A DNA stretch of 64,000 nucleotides from Burkholderiales bacterium (GCA_027487815.1 JAIYCW010000034.1:1-64000); one strand, 5' to 3'; positions 27,962 through 36,842 are shown, counted from the first letter of the stretch. Notes: generated by a model from the letters alone, not told the origin. Made by a program: numbers and translations.

Positions 27962-27990
27962 TGAAGTATTTACTTCATTGGATTGAAGTG
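27962..27990. promoter_or_regulatory. Repeated TGAAGTA half-sites, candidate TetR operator
   Basis: Three copies of one heptamer lie in 29 bases: TGAAGTA (27962-27968), its exact reverse complement TACTTCA (27971-27977) and TGAAGTG (27984-27990). The first two form a 16-base palindrome with a TT centre; the second and third form another with a six-base centre. The site is 19-47 bases before the FAD-subunit ATG and overlaps the presumed -35 of the divergent promoter, so one bound dimer could control both directions. Confidence 0.6.
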
Positions 27991-28012
27991 GCAAATTACT
28001 CCACGGTAGAAT
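27983..28012 (+). promoter_or_regulatory. Candidate sigma-70 promoter for fdxA
   Basis: TTGAAG (27983-27988), an 18-base spacer and TAGAAT (28007-28012), 31 bases before the fdxA ATG. The -35 overlaps the third operator half-site. Matches are 4/6 and 5/6, so this is a plausible but unproven promoter. Confidence 0.4.
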
Positions 28013-28043
28013 CTAGGTCAACTTTCCTTTACGCGAGCCACTG

Positions 28044-28370
28044 ATGACCCACGTTGTCACCGAATCCTGTATCAAATGCAAATACACCGACTGCGTGGAT
28101 GTATGCCCGGTCGATTGCTTTCGGGAAGGCCCCAATATGCTGGTCATCGATCCTGATGAGTGCATCGACTGCGCAGTCTGTATTCCCGAATGCCCGGTAG
28201 AAGCCATTAAGGCGGAGGAAGATGTGCCCGCCGACCAGCTTGACTTCATCAAGCTCAATGTCGAGTTGGCACGCGGCTGGCCCAGCATCACCCGGACCAA
28301 GCCCGCCCTGAGCGAGGCCGAAGAATTCAAGTCGGTGACCAACAAGCGGCATTTGATCGAGCGCGGGTAA
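28044..28370 (+). CDS. fdxA: Seven-iron ferredoxin FdxA ([3Fe-4S][4Fe-4S])
   Basis: A 108-residue soluble electron carrier. Ligand pattern [18 protein letters not shown] and [16 protein letters not shown] is that of proteobacterial 7Fe ferredoxins, with the usual C-terminal extension ([18 protein letters not shown]). It is divergent from the nicotinate operon and four bases upstream of a large flavoprotein. Because 6-hydroxynicotinate reductase uses reduced ferredoxin, FdxA is the obvious candidate donor; but fdxA genes are common housekeeping genes in this group, so the link is inferred from position. Confidence 0.94.
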   Translation: MTHVVTESCIKCKYTDCVDVCPVDCFREGPNMLVIDPDECIDCAVCIPECPVEAIKAEEDVPADQLDFIKLNVELARGWPSITRTKPALSEAEEFKSVTNKRHLIERG

Positions 28371-28374
28371 GCGG

Positions 28375-31300
28375 GTGGCTGCTCAATCGCAGGGAGCAGC
28401 ACTTCAACTGGCATTCGGACTGCAGTTCGAAGACCTGTATCGACCTGCGGGGCTGCGGCAACTTCATGCGCTTTTTGGCGACTGGCTCCACGAACATGAT
28501 GCAGCCAGTGCCGCTTTGGCCGCCCAGGAGATCGATCCTAGCCAAATCCGCTTGAATGACAAGGCTCTTGCGGAGCTGCTGATCGCCATCGGCAAACAGG
28601 TGCATGGCTTCGTGGTGCATCTATTTGCGATTGGTGCTGCGGATAGTCAAGCACTGGCGGCGCATGCTTCGCTCGATGCCTTGTTTCGGGTGAAGTGGAA
28701 ATTCGTCAAACGCCAGGCCCTGCTCGATGCCGATGAAGAAGCCCTTAAAATTTTCGATGCGCCTAATGCTCGGCAAAAAATTGAGCACTGGCTCGGGCAG
28801 CCCTTTGATGAACTTGCTTTTGCCAATGCCATTTTAAAGTGGCAAGAAGCAGGAGACGAAACTCGGCTGGCCCTGGCCAGGCAGTATTGCGCGTGGGCAG
28901 TGCTAAGCCCTGCGGGGCAAAGAGTTCACGGACACGAGGTGCTGTTTCGCCATCCTCAAGGCCAGGATCCCGCGCATCTAATGCATCACGCGCAAAGCCA
29001 CGATGACACTGGCGTAACGATTCACAGCATCTCGGTAGATCATATCCGGCGCCGACATGGCTTCAAGCTCACCGATCCTGGTGCGAGCCTGGCGCATGCA
29101 CTTGATCAAACCCACTACTGCATCCTGTGTCATGCGCAGGGCAAGGACAGTTGCTCCAAGGGCATGATCGACAAAGCTTCCGGCGGATTCAAAAGTAACG
29201 CGCTTGGCACCAAACTCGCTGGCTGCCCTTTGGAGCAGCGGATTTCGGAGTTTCATAGCCTCAAGCGCTTGGGCTTGTCGATTGGGGCGCTGGCGATGAT
29301 CACCCTTGACAATCCCATGCTGGCGGGCACCGGGCATCGTATTTGTAACGACTGCATGAAGGGGTGTATTTACCAAAAGCAAACCCCGGTCGATATTCCG
29401 CAAGCCGAAACCCGCACGCTCAAGGATGTGCTGGCCCTGCCCTGGGGTTTTGAGATTTATGGCCTGCTCACCCGATGGAATCCATTGCGCCTGCATGCCC
29501 CGGTGCCGCTTGAGCCCACCGGGCACAAAGTGCTGGTCGCGGGTATGGGCCCCGCAGGCTTCACGCTGGCCCATCATTTGCTCAATGCCGGCATGACGGT
29601 GGTGGGTATTGATGGCCTGAAGATCGAACCGCTTGCTAGTGAGCTCAACGGGGTCGCGAAGGACGGGACCAGGCAAGCCTTCGTGCCGATCTTTGACAGC
29701 TCTGAATTGCGCGAAGAACTGGATGAGCGTGCGCAGGCGGGCTTCGGTGGCGTTGCGGAATACGGCATCACCGTGCGCTGGGATAAAAATTTTCTCAAAA
29801 TCATTCGCTTGCTGCTTGAAAGACGTGAGCATTTTCAGTTGATGGGTGGCGTGCGACTGGGTGGCACGCTAACCGTGGATCAGGCTTTTGCGATGGGCTT
29901 TGACCATGTAGCTTTAGCCTTGGGCGCAGGCAAGCCGACGATGCTGGATGTTCCTGGCGGCCTGGCGCGAGGGGTTCGTGCAGCCAGCGATTTCCTGATG
30001 GCGCTTCAGCTCAGTGCAACCGCACGCCCTGAAGGTATAGCCAATCTTCAGGTGCGCCTGCCAGTGGTGGTGATTGGCGGTGGACTGACCGCGATTGATA
30101 CCGCTACCGAAGCCTTGGCGTTTTATCCCTTGCAAGTGGAGCGCTATTTGCAACGCCATGAAGTGCTGGTTGCGCAGATCGGTGAGACACAGACACTGGC
30201 CAAACTTTCCTCCCAAGAACTTGAGGTTGCGCAGGAATTTTTGGCTCATGCCCGGGCGCTGCGCGCTGAACGACAGCTCGCTCAACTTGAACACCGCGTC
30301 TCGCGCGAATTGGAATTGATCCAAAGCTGGGGCGGTGTACGTATTGCGTATCGCAAGCGACTGATCGACAGCCCGGCCTACACCCTCAATCATGAAGAGG
30401 TCGAGAAGGCACTGGAAGAAGGCATCACGATTGGTGAGGAACTGACTCCGCTTGAGATTCATACTGAGTCAAACAGCGTTTGCGCCATCACGCTCAAGAC
30501 CAAAGCAGGGGCCTCAGTTCAGTGGCCTTGTCATACCGTGCTCGTAGCCGCAGGGACAACACCCAATACCGTGTTGGCCCGCGAGTTTCCCGAAAGCTTC
30601 GCGGTAGACGGCAAATACTTTCAAGCCATTGACCTCGACGGCCGACCAGTAAGCCCCGAGCGTAATGTAAAGACCGCTCATCCGCAGGTCATGATTCAGC
30701 GGCGCGACGATGGCCGGATGGTGTCCTTCTTCGGGGACTTGCATCCGAGCTATGCGGGCAATGTGGTCAAGGCCATGGCATCTGCCAAACGTGGCGCACC
30801 GCAAGTGCTTGAAGCAACGCTGCGTCAATCTCCCGCATCGGCGTTAACTGGCGAGGCGTTTTTTGCTCAACTCGCAAATAAACTTCATGCGCGAGTGCAT
30901 GCTGTCTATCGCCTGACCCCAACGATTGTGGAAGTCGTCGTGCACGCGCCCCTGGCTGCCGAAAACTTTGCGCCTGGCCAGTTTTATCGGCTGCAAAATT
31001 TCGATGCCTTGGCGCATGATGTCGACAAGCCTTTGCCCACGCGCCACGCGATGGAGGGCCTCGCGCTCACTGGTGCATGGGTGGATCGAGCGCGGGGTTT
31101 GGTCTCGACCATTGTTCTCGAAATGGGCGGATCGAGTGATTTGTGTATTGACCTCAAGCCCGGCGAACCGATTGTGCTGATGGGGCCCACCGGGACACCT
31201 ACCGAGATTGTGCAGGGGCAAACCGTTGGGCTGGTCGGCGGTGGCCTGGGCAACGCAGTATTGTTTTCAATCGGTGCAGCCTTGCGCGCTGCGGGCTGCA

Positions 31301-31842
31301 AAGTGCTCTACTTCGCAGGTTACAAAAAACTCATTGATCGCTACAAAATTGATGAGATCGAAGCGGCGGCCGATACCGTGGTGTGGTGCAGCGATGAGGC
31401 CCCAGGCTTCGAGCCGCGCCGCCCGCAAGATGCGCGCTTCGTGGGCAATATCATTGATGCAATTGCCTGGTGGCATGGGCAGCAACAGGGCTTGCGCACC
31501 GAAGCGGTCGACCGCTGGATTGCGATCGGATCGGATCGAATGATGGCGGCGTTTGCCGCTGCGCGTCACGGGGTCTTGAAGCCGATGTTGAAATCGGGCC
31601 ATGTCGGCTTGGGCTCGATCAACTCGCCCATGCAATGCATGCTCAAGGAAGTGTGCGGCCAGTGCTTGCAGCGCCATGTTGATCCGGCCACTGGGCAATC
31701 ACGCTATGTCTTTTCCTGCTTTGAGCAAGACCAGAATCTCGATCAGGTGGATTTCGCCAATCTTCATCAACGTCTCACCCAGAACACTGTGCTGGAAAAA
31801 CAAACTTCGCACTGGCTCGCGCTGAGTCGGGCTTCGGCCTGA
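28375..31842 (+). CDS. GltD-PyrK (Nfn-like) fusion flavoprotein, putative NAD(P)H:ferredoxin oxidoreductase
   Basis: A 1155-residue flavoprotein. Residues 1-~240 are a helical region of no known match to me. Around 245-335 cysteine clusters (HYCILCHAQGKDSC, GCPLEQ, RICNDCMKGC) look like [4Fe-4S] ligands as in GltD/NfnB. From ~385 a two-dinucleotide-fold oxidoreductase follows (VLVAGMGPAGFTLAHH; VVVIGGGLTAIDTA). From ~835 a PyrK/ferredoxin-NADP-reductase-like domain with VGLVGGGLGNAVLF and C-terminal 2Fe-2S ligands (CMLKEVCGQC ... FSCF). The order equals NfnB-NfnA in one chain, an arrangement able to link NAD(P)H and ferredoxin. GTG start four bases after fdxA. Bifurcation is not claimed from sequence. 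Confidence 0.82.
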   Translation: MAAQSQGAALQLAFGLQFEDLYRPAGLRQLHALFGDWLHEHDAASAALAAQEIDPSQIRLNDKALAELLIAIGKQVHGFVVHLFAIGAADSQALAAHASLDALFRVKWKFVKRQALLDADEEALKIFDAPNARQKIEHWLGQPFDELAFANAILKWQEAGDETRLALARQYCAWAVLSPAGQRVHGHEVLFRHPQGQDPAHLMHHAQSHDDTGVTIHSISVDHIRRRHGFKLTDPGASLAHALDQTHYCILCHAQGKDSCSKGMIDKASGGFKSNALGTKLAGCPLEQRISEFHSLKRLGLSIGALAMITLDNPMLAGTGHRICNDCMKGCIYQKQTPVDIPQAETRTLKDVLALPWGFEIYGLLTRWNPLRLHAPVPLEPTGHKVLVAGMGPAGFTLAHHLLNAGMTVVGIDGLKIEPLASELNGVAKDGTRQAFVPIFDSSELREELDERAQAGFGGVAEYGITVRWDKNFLKIIRLLLERREHFQLMGGVRLGGTLTVDQAFAMGFDHVALALGAGKPTMLDVPGGLARGVRAASDFLMALQLSATARPEGIANLQVRLPVVVIGGGLTAIDTATEALAFYPLQVERYLQRHEVLVAQIGETQTLAKLSSQELEVAQEFLAHARALRAERQLAQLEHRVSRELELIQSWGGVRIAYRKRLIDSPAYTLNHEEVEKALEEGITIGEELTPLEIHTESNSVCAITLKTKAGASVQWPCHTVLVAAGTTPNTVLAREFPESFAVDGKYFQAIDLDGRPVSPERNVKTAHPQVMIQRRDDGRMVSFFGDLHPSYAGNVVKAMASAKRGAPQVLEATLRQSPASALTGEAFFAQLANKLHARVHAVYRLTPTIVEVVVHAPLAAENFAPGQFYRLQNFDALAHDVDKPLPTRHAMEGLALTGAWVDRARGLVSTIVLEMGGSSDLCIDLKPGEPIVLMGPTGTPTEIVQGQTVGLVGGGLGNAVLFSIGAALRAAGCKVLYFAGYKKLIDRYKIDEIEAAADTVVWCSDEAPGFEPRRPQDARFVGNIIDAIAWWHGQQQGLRTEAVDRWIAIGSDRMMAAFAAARHGVLKPMLKSGHVGLGSINSPMQCMLKEVCGQCLQRHVDPATGQSRYVFSCFEQDQNLDQVDFANLHQRLTQNTVLEKQTSHWLALSRASA

Positions 31843-31864
31843 TCTACCCGGGTATCACAAGAGC

Positions 31865-32710
31865 ATGCCCAGCATTCATTCGCTTCATACTTACCCGGTG
31901 AAATCCTGTCGCGGCATTGAGCTGCCCCGGGTTGAAGTGCTGGCGCATGGCCTGGCCTACGATCGCGAATGGATGATTGTGGATCGACATGGCGAGTTTC
32001 TGACTCAGCGTGAAATCCCGGCGCTTGCACGAATCACCACTGGGCTCACCCCGACTCATTTACATCTGTCGGTTTACGGTCGAGGGGGCGTCTCAACACC
32101 TCTGGCTATTGATCCAACACAAAAAATGATTGCAGTGAAGTGCTGGAACTACGAAGGCATGGCACTCGATTGCGGGACGCAAGCTGCCGATTGGTTAAGC
32201 GATCTTTTAGAGCAACCCGTGCGCCTCGTACGCTTTGCCCGTGAGGAGCGTCGATGGTGTAACCCCGAATGGGTGGGGGAAGTGCCCCTGGGCGATCAAG
32301 CTGAGCGCGCCCGCACTTTGTTTTCAGATGGCTACTCAGTGCTTGTACTGGGCACGGCTTCGGTTGCGGACCTCTCGAAGCGTATGGGCCAGGACGTTCC
32401 GTTGGATCGGTTTCGGGCCAATGTTGTTATTGAAGGGCTTGAGCCCTATGACGAAGACTTCGTCACCGAACTCTCCACCTCAGTGGCGGACAGCGCGGTG
32501 TTGAAACTCGTCAAGCTTTCTCCACGCTGTTCAGTGCCGAGCGTAGACCAACAATCCGGCGAGATTACTGCGGTTGACCCCACTTCAATCTTGACCCAAT
32601 ACCGCTTCAATCGAGAAGTCGGTGGCGCAGTGCTGGGCAATAATGCGGTAGTGCAACGTAATGGTTGGCTGGAGCGCGGCAGCACTCTTATTCTGCAAAA
32701 CAACTTCTAA
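31865..32710 (+). CDS. MOSC domain protein (YcbX/mARC-like)
   Basis: A 281-residue protein with the N-terminal MOSC beta-barrel domain (LHTYPVKSCRGIELPRVEV, LAYDREWMIVD) and a C-terminal MOSC domain containing the molybdenum-cofactor cysteine in LSPRCSVPSVD (near residue 220), FRANVVIEG and LGNNAVV. YcbX-type proteins reduce N-hydroxylated compounds with a partner reductase; here the C-terminal ferredoxin domain of E. coli YcbX is absent, so electrons must come from elsewhere. It follows the Nfn-like gene by 22 bases, which makes a shared transcript likely. Confidence 0.88.
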   Translation: MPSIHSLHTYPVKSCRGIELPRVEVLAHGLAYDREWMIVDRHGEFLTQREIPALARITTGLTPTHLHLSVYGRGGVSTPLAIDPTQKMIAVKCWNYEGMALDCGTQAADWLSDLLEQPVRLVRFAREERRWCNPEWVGEVPLGDQAERARTLFSDGYSVLVLGTASVADLSKRMGQDVPLDRFRANVVIEGLEPYDEDFVTELSTSVADSAVLKLVKLSPRCSVPSVDQQSGEITAVDPTSILTQYRFNREVGGAVLGNNAVVQRNGWLERGSTLILQNNF

Positions 32711-32748
32711 TCCGATCAACGGGGTTTTACCGGCTCCCAAGTGCTGTT

Positions 32749-32777
32749 TTGGAAGCATTGGTGCATTGCATCATAAT
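32749..32777 (+). promoter_or_regulatory. Candidate sigma-70 promoter for phaZ
   Basis: TTGGAA (32749-32754), a 17-base spacer and CATAAT (32772-32777), about 70 bases before the phaZ ATG. Matches are 4/6 and 5/6 with ideal spacing. Confidence 0.45.
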
Positions 32778-32847
32778 AGGGCTGGCTCGATAATCAACCA
32801 GAAGTTCCCCAGACTGTAGTTCCCTAGTCGATAACGCCGAGGTTCGT

Positions 32848-34110
32848 ATGCTCTATCAGTTGCGCGAAGCGCAGCGTGCCGTGCTCAATCCAGTTTCCGA
32901 CTGGGCACAAGCCGTCAGCAAGCTTTACACCAATACCTATAGCCCGTTTTCCTATGCGCCTTTTTCGAGTCGTATCGCAGCAGGATTCGAGTTACTGCAT
33001 CGGCTGGGTAAGGAATACGAAAAGCCCGTGTTTGGCATTCAAAGCACCAAGATCGAAGGCCAGGAAGTATCGATCGCCGAACGCATTGAACTGAGCAAGC
33101 CATTTTGCCGCTTGTTGAAGTTTGAACGCCTGTTACCCACGCACCTTGCTCATCGTGCTAACGACCCGACAGTGATCGTATTCGCGCCACTCTCCGGTCA
33201 CCATGCCACCTTGCTTCGCGATACGGTTCGGGCCTTGGTGGCTGACCATAACGTGGTCATCACAGATTGGGTCGATGCGCGCATGGTGCCTGTCAGCGCA
33301 GGCCCTTTCCATCTGGATGACTATGTTGCTTATTGCATCGAGTTCATTCGCCATCTTGGCCCGCAGGTGCATCTGATTTCGGTGTGTCAGCCCACCGTTC
33401 CGGTGCTGGCGGCAGTATCGGTGATGGCCACACTGAAAGACCCGGCTCTCCCGCTGTCGATGACCATGATGGGCGGCCCGATCGACACCCGAAAGAGCCC
33501 AACCGAGGTTAATAACCTTGCGACCAACCACAGTCATGAATGGTTTCAGCACAACCTGATTCATACGGTGCCCAGCAAATATCCCGGTGGCGGGAGGCGA
33601 GTATATCCAGGCTTCCTGCAACACACCGGTTTTGTGGCGATGAATCCTGATCGCCACATGAAAAGCCATTGGGACTTTTATCTCGACCTGGTGCGCGGCG
33701 ACATGAATGATGCAGATAGCCATCGCGAGTTTTACGATGAATACAATGCGGTGCTGGATCTACCGGCTGAATACTATTTGGATACCGTGCGCACGGTGTT
33801 TCAGGAGCATGCCTTGCCTCTTGGCACATGGACGGTAGAGTTCGAGGGCAAATCGATTCGCATAGCGCCCGAAGACATCAAGCGGGTCGCGTTGTTTACG
33901 ATTGAAGGCGAACTCGACGACATCTCGGGTTCGGGCCAAACCGAAGCTGCGCATTCACTTTGCACAGGAATCAACAAAGCGCATCAGAAGCACTTAACTG
34001 CGGCGGGCGCAGGCCACTATGGCATCTTCAGCGGCCGACGCTGGCGCGAAACCATTTATCCCGAGATTCGAGCGTTTTTGCTCGATCATCAAACTCGCTT
34101 CAAGGCTTAG
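32848..34110 (+). CDS. phaZ: Intracellular polyhydroxybutyrate depolymerase
   Basis: A 420-residue enzyme that mobilises storage PHB granules in the cytoplasm. It has no signal peptide and matches the Ralstonia-type intracellular PhaZ family: start MLYQLREAQRAVLNPVSDWA, APLSGHHATLLRDTVRA, and the box LISVCQPTVPVLAA whose Cys180 stands where other hydrolases have the nucleophile serine. DWVDARMVP and the C-terminal histidine region AGHYGIFSGRRWR complete the family pattern. A strong hairpin terminator follows at 34138-34165. No phaC or phaA/B in this window. Confidence 0.94.
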   Translation: MLYQLREAQRAVLNPVSDWAQAVSKLYTNTYSPFSYAPFSSRIAAGFELLHRLGKEYEKPVFGIQSTKIEGQEVSIAERIELSKPFCRLLKFERLLPTHLAHRANDPTVIVFAPLSGHHATLLRDTVRALVADHNVVITDWVDARMVPVSAGPFHLDDYVAYCIEFIRHLGPQVHLISVCQPTVPVLAAVSVMATLKDPALPLSMTMMGGPIDTRKSPTEVNNLATNHSHEWFQHNLIHTVPSKYPGGGRRVYPGFLQHTGFVAMNPDRHMKSHWDFYLDLVRGDMNDADSHREFYDEYNAVLDLPAEYYLDTVRTVFQEHALPLGTWTVEFEGKSIRIAPEDIKRVALFTIEGELDDISGSGQTEAAHSLCTGINKAHQKHLTAAGAGHYGIFSGRRWRETIYPEIRAFLLDHQTRFKA

Positions 34111-34137
34111 TTGCTCAGAGCGCCTCGGACCACAAAA

Positions 34138-34165
34138 CAAAACGCCGCATTTCTGCGGCGTTTTG
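34138..34165. terminator. Bidirectional rho-independent terminator
   Basis: CAAAACGCCGCA-TTTC-TGCGGCGTTTTG is a perfect 12-pair stem with a four-base loop and T-rich flanks on both strands, between convergent phaZ and the PEP-CTERM gene. A second perfect hairpin, ATCAGGGC-CTGAA-GCCCTGAT at 34169-34189, lies beside it but lacks a T-run. Confidence 0.9.
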
Positions 34166-34217
34166 CTAATCAGGGCCTGAAGCCCTGATCCCTCTTCCAG
34201 CTGGTTCTTTTCTTTTA

Positions 34218-34973
34218 TTAAACTGTGCGGCGACGCTTGGCCACTGCGGCAGCAGCGATCAGGCCCAAGCCGATCAAAGGCAAGGTTGCTGGCACTGGCA
34301 CGGGGTTACCCGAGCAAGTGAAGCCTGCGGTCGAACTGCCACCCAAACGCTGGCCTGGAGGGCAGGATTGGGTTGTCTTGGCTGCATCGAGATCCGAATA
34401 ACCCTGACTGCGAATGTTGGTTACGCTGCCATCAAACCAGTGGAACCACACGCCGATGTTGCCGCCAGCACCAGGCTTGGTACCAAAAGCCAAACCATCC
34501 GACGGGCCGGGGAATGCGCTGTTGATCTGTGTGCCTTGGGCACCGGTCAGGCTCAAAGTCCAGTCGTTGGCGCCAACATGCGTGAGCACGTCGTTGAAGG
34601 TGGTGATCAAGCGAGCATTGGTCGCGCTGGTGGTTGCATTGGCACCATCGTAGCGGTATACCCGCAGATCACGCGAAGCAAAGTCGGCCACCATAAAGGC
34701 CAGGTTCTGGTTGCCTTTGGGATTCGAGCTATCGCTCAGCACCAACCAGTAACCGTCAACCGAATTGCCGTTGGCATTGGTTGCGAAGTTGGTGTTGAAG
34801 GTGAATGCGTTGGTCGCACTGTTGAAGGTGGTGGAATAGCTATCCAGAGCGTTAGCCAAGCTACCGCCGTATCCGCCGTTGTTGCTGTACGAATAGGTGA
34901 CGGCGCTGGCGGAACCCGCTGCAGCCAAACCTGCTACCAAGAAAGCCCCTGCGGCCAGTTTCGAAAATGTCAT
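34218..34973 (-). CDS. PEP-CTERM-anchored surface protein, function unknown
   Basis: A 251-residue exported protein: Sec signal (residues 1-24, ending GSASA), a serine/threonine/asparagine/glycine-rich body with no catalytic domain that I recognise, and a C-terminal sorting region reading VPVPATLPLIGLGL, a hydrophobic helix, then KRRR. That tail is the PEP-CTERM type, cleaved and anchored by an exosortase/EpsH, so an exosortase gene should exist elsewhere in the genome. Two cysteines (SCPPGQ, FTCSG) may pair. GGAG lies eight bases before the ATG. Probably matrix or biofilm related (inference). Confidence 0.85.
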   Translation of the reverse strand: MTFSKLAAGAFLVAGLAAAGSASAVTYSYSNNGGYGGSLANALDSYSTTFNSATNAFTFNTNFATNANGNSVDGYWLVLSDSSNPKGNQNLAFMVADFASRDLRVYRYDGANATTSATNARLITTFNDVLTHVGANDWTLSLTGAQGTQINSAFPGPSDGLAFGTKPGAGGNIGVWFHWFDGSVTNIRSQGYSDLDAAKTTQSCPPGQRLGGSSTAGFTCSGNPVPVPATLPLIGLGLIAAAAVAKRRRTV

Positions 34974-35161
34974 TTTTTTAACTCCAAAAGAAGATAGTCG
35001 CTATGTAGCAATTCGTATGCCATCTGTGCCTCAGGATAGTTACATACTGTGTAATCGTTTCAAATCAATACTTTACGCCGCATTCCAGATGGCAGTTTCA
35101 TGACATTTTTGGTGTCGGAAAATTTGCCGTAAAGCCAGCCGACACTTGCGATAATGACAAT

Positions 35162-35776
35162 ATGGACGCTTCGACCTCTCAAATACTGGCAAGACTGCCC
35201 CAAACTCAATGCCGTCAGTGTGGCTTTGACGGATGCAAGAGCTATGCGACAGCCTTGGCCAACATGCAATCCAGCTCCAATCTCTGCCCGCCGGGGGGCA
35301 TTGACGGGCAGCTTCAGCTCAACCGTCTGCTAGGGTCTCTTGGTCTTCATCAGGCCATCAGCCCGATAGCCCCGGCAGCAGGCCCAGCAGCTGGATCACT
35401 TCGAGCCACTATCGACGCTCATAGTTGCATCGGGTGTACCCGGTGTATTGATGTATGCCCGGTGGATGCCATCGTTGGAGCGCCCAAGCGCCTGCATGCA
35501 GTAATTGAGAGCGACTGTACTGGTTGCGATCTGTGTCGCCCGGTATGCCCTGTGGATTGCATTGCTTTGATGCCTGCAACGGACGGCCTCGTTTGGGATA
35601 ATGCCGCTCGCCAGCGAGCCCGGGAGCGCGACGAGCTGGTTCGGCAGCGAAAATCGGCTAAAGCTGGCTCTCCTGATATCAAAGTTACGGCGAGTCCCGC
35701 GTCAGCCCCCAGCCTTTCCGCGATTCTTGCGAAGGCAAGTCAGAGGCTAGCCTCACGACTTGGGCAGCCATCGTGA
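35162..35776 (+). CDS. rnfB: RnfB-like iron-sulfur protein
   Basis: A 204-residue protein with a four-cysteine FeS domain near the N-terminus (QCRQCGFDGCKSYATALA ... LCPPGG) and two [4Fe-4S] ferredoxin motifs (CIGCTRCIDVCP and CTGCDLCRPVCP). It lacks the N-terminal membrane helix of full RnfB, as in the short betaproteobacterial form. No other rnf genes are beside it; instead it overlaps nth, a neighbour seen repeatedly in this group. It probably shuttles electrons, perhaps for FeS maintenance of Nth, though that is a guess from context. Confidence 0.87.
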   Translation: MDASTSQILARLPQTQCRQCGFDGCKSYATALANMQSSSNLCPPGGIDGQLQLNRLLGSLGLHQAISPIAPAAGPAAGSLRATIDAHSCIGCTRCIDVCPVDAIVGAPKRLHAVIESDCTGCDLCRPVCPVDCIALMPATDGLVWDNAARQRARERDELVRQRKSAKAGSPDIKVTASPASAPSLSAILAKASQRLASRLGQPS

Positions 35777-36411
35777 ACCCGGCCAAACGTGAGGCGATGT
35801 TTGCTCTGTTTAAGGAGCGAAATCCAAAGCCAACCACTGAACTCGAATACAGCTCGCCTTTTGAGCTGCTCGCAGCCGTTCTGCTTTCGGCTCAAGCCAC
35901 GGACAAAAGCGTGAACATTGCCACCCGCAAGCTGTTTGCCCATGCCAATACCCCGGCGGATGTGGCTGCATTGGGTGTAGATGGTCTGATTCCGTATATC
36001 CAAACGATTGGATTGTTTCGCTCCAAGGCCAAGCACTTGATTGAAACCTGCACGATTCTGCAGCGCGATCATGGGGGTGAAGTTCCCCGGGAACGTGAGG
36101 CTCTGGAGGCCCTGCCTGGTGTCGGTCGCAAAACGGCGAATGTGGTGCTGAACACGGCTTTTGGTCAGCCCACCATGGCCGTCGATACCCACATTTTTCG
36201 GGTCGGCAACCGTACCGGTCTGGCTTCCGGCAAAACGCCGCTCGAAGTCGAACTCAAGCTATTAAAACGAATCCCGGCGCAATACCTGATGGATGCCCAT
36301 CACTGGCTGATCCTTCATGGTCGGTATGTATGCAAGGCCCGCACGCCCGAGTGCTGGCGTTGCGAGGTAGCTGCGTTTTGCGACTTTAAAAAGAAGACAC
36401 CTGCGCCATGA
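35773..36411 (+). CDS. nth: Endonuclease III
   Basis: Nth (212 residues) is the DNA glycosylase/AP lyase that removes oxidised pyrimidines. The helix-hairpin-helix LPGVGRKTANVV carries catalytic Lys120, Asp138 follows in AVDTHIFR, and the C-terminal [4Fe-4S] loop has the exact C-x6-C-x2-C-x5-C spacing (CKARTPECWRCEVAAFC). The GTG at 35773 overlaps the rnfB stop (GTGA); the 3' end overlaps the DUF1841 gene by four bases. Confidence 0.97.
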   Translation: MNPAKREAMFALFKERNPKPTTELEYSSPFELLAAVLLSAQATDKSVNIATRKLFAHANTPADVAALGVDGLIPYIQTIGLFRSKAKHLIETCTILQRDHGGEVPREREALEALPGVGRKTANVVLNTAFGQPTMAVDTHIFRVGNRTGLASGKTPLEVELKLLKRIPAQYLMDAHHWLILHGRYVCKARTPECWRCEVAAFCDFKKKTPAP

Positions 36412-36842
36412 TTTTCAGCCCGTCAAAAGATGATGTGCGACGCTTTTTTTGCCAAACCTGGGCAAAACACAATCGCCAGGAAATCCTCACACCACTCGAA
36501 ACCATCGCACTCGACTGGATTCTTGAGCATGGCGAATATCACGAGCTATTGGCTGACGAATCCACGGCCGTTAGCGCAGATTTTTCTGTCGAACAGGGCC
36601 AGATGAACCCCTTCCTGCATTTATCCATGCACTTGGCGATTGCCGAACAGCTCTCGATTGATCAACCCCCGGGGATTCGGAGTGCATTCGAGATGCTGGC
36701 CAGGAAGCATCAGTCTCTTCACAGCGCAGCCCATGAAGTCATGGAAAGCTTGGGAGAGGTGATGCATCACGCGCAAATTCATCGGCAGGCCCCCGATACA
36801 GAGCGCTACCTGGATAACCTGAAGCGGCGAGCCAGCCGCTAA
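36408..36842 (+). CDS. DUF1841 family protein
   Basis: A 144-residue protein of an uncharacterised betaproteobacterial/gammaproteobacterial family. Seen: start MIFSPSKDDVRRFFCQTW, a conserved NPFLHLSMHLAIAEQLSIDQPPG with two histidines, then AHEVMESLGEVMHHAQ with more histidines, suggesting a helical metal-binding protein (inference). Translation coupled to nth by ATGA. Its 3' end overlaps the convergent MFS gene by four bases. Confidence 0.88.
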   Translation: MIFSPSKDDVRRFFCQTWAKHNRQEILTPLETIALDWILEHGEYHELLADESTAVSADFSVEQGQMNPFLHLSMHLAIAEQLSIDQPPGIRSAFEMLARKHQSLHSAAHEVMESLGEVMHHAQIHRQAPDTERYLDNLKRRASR

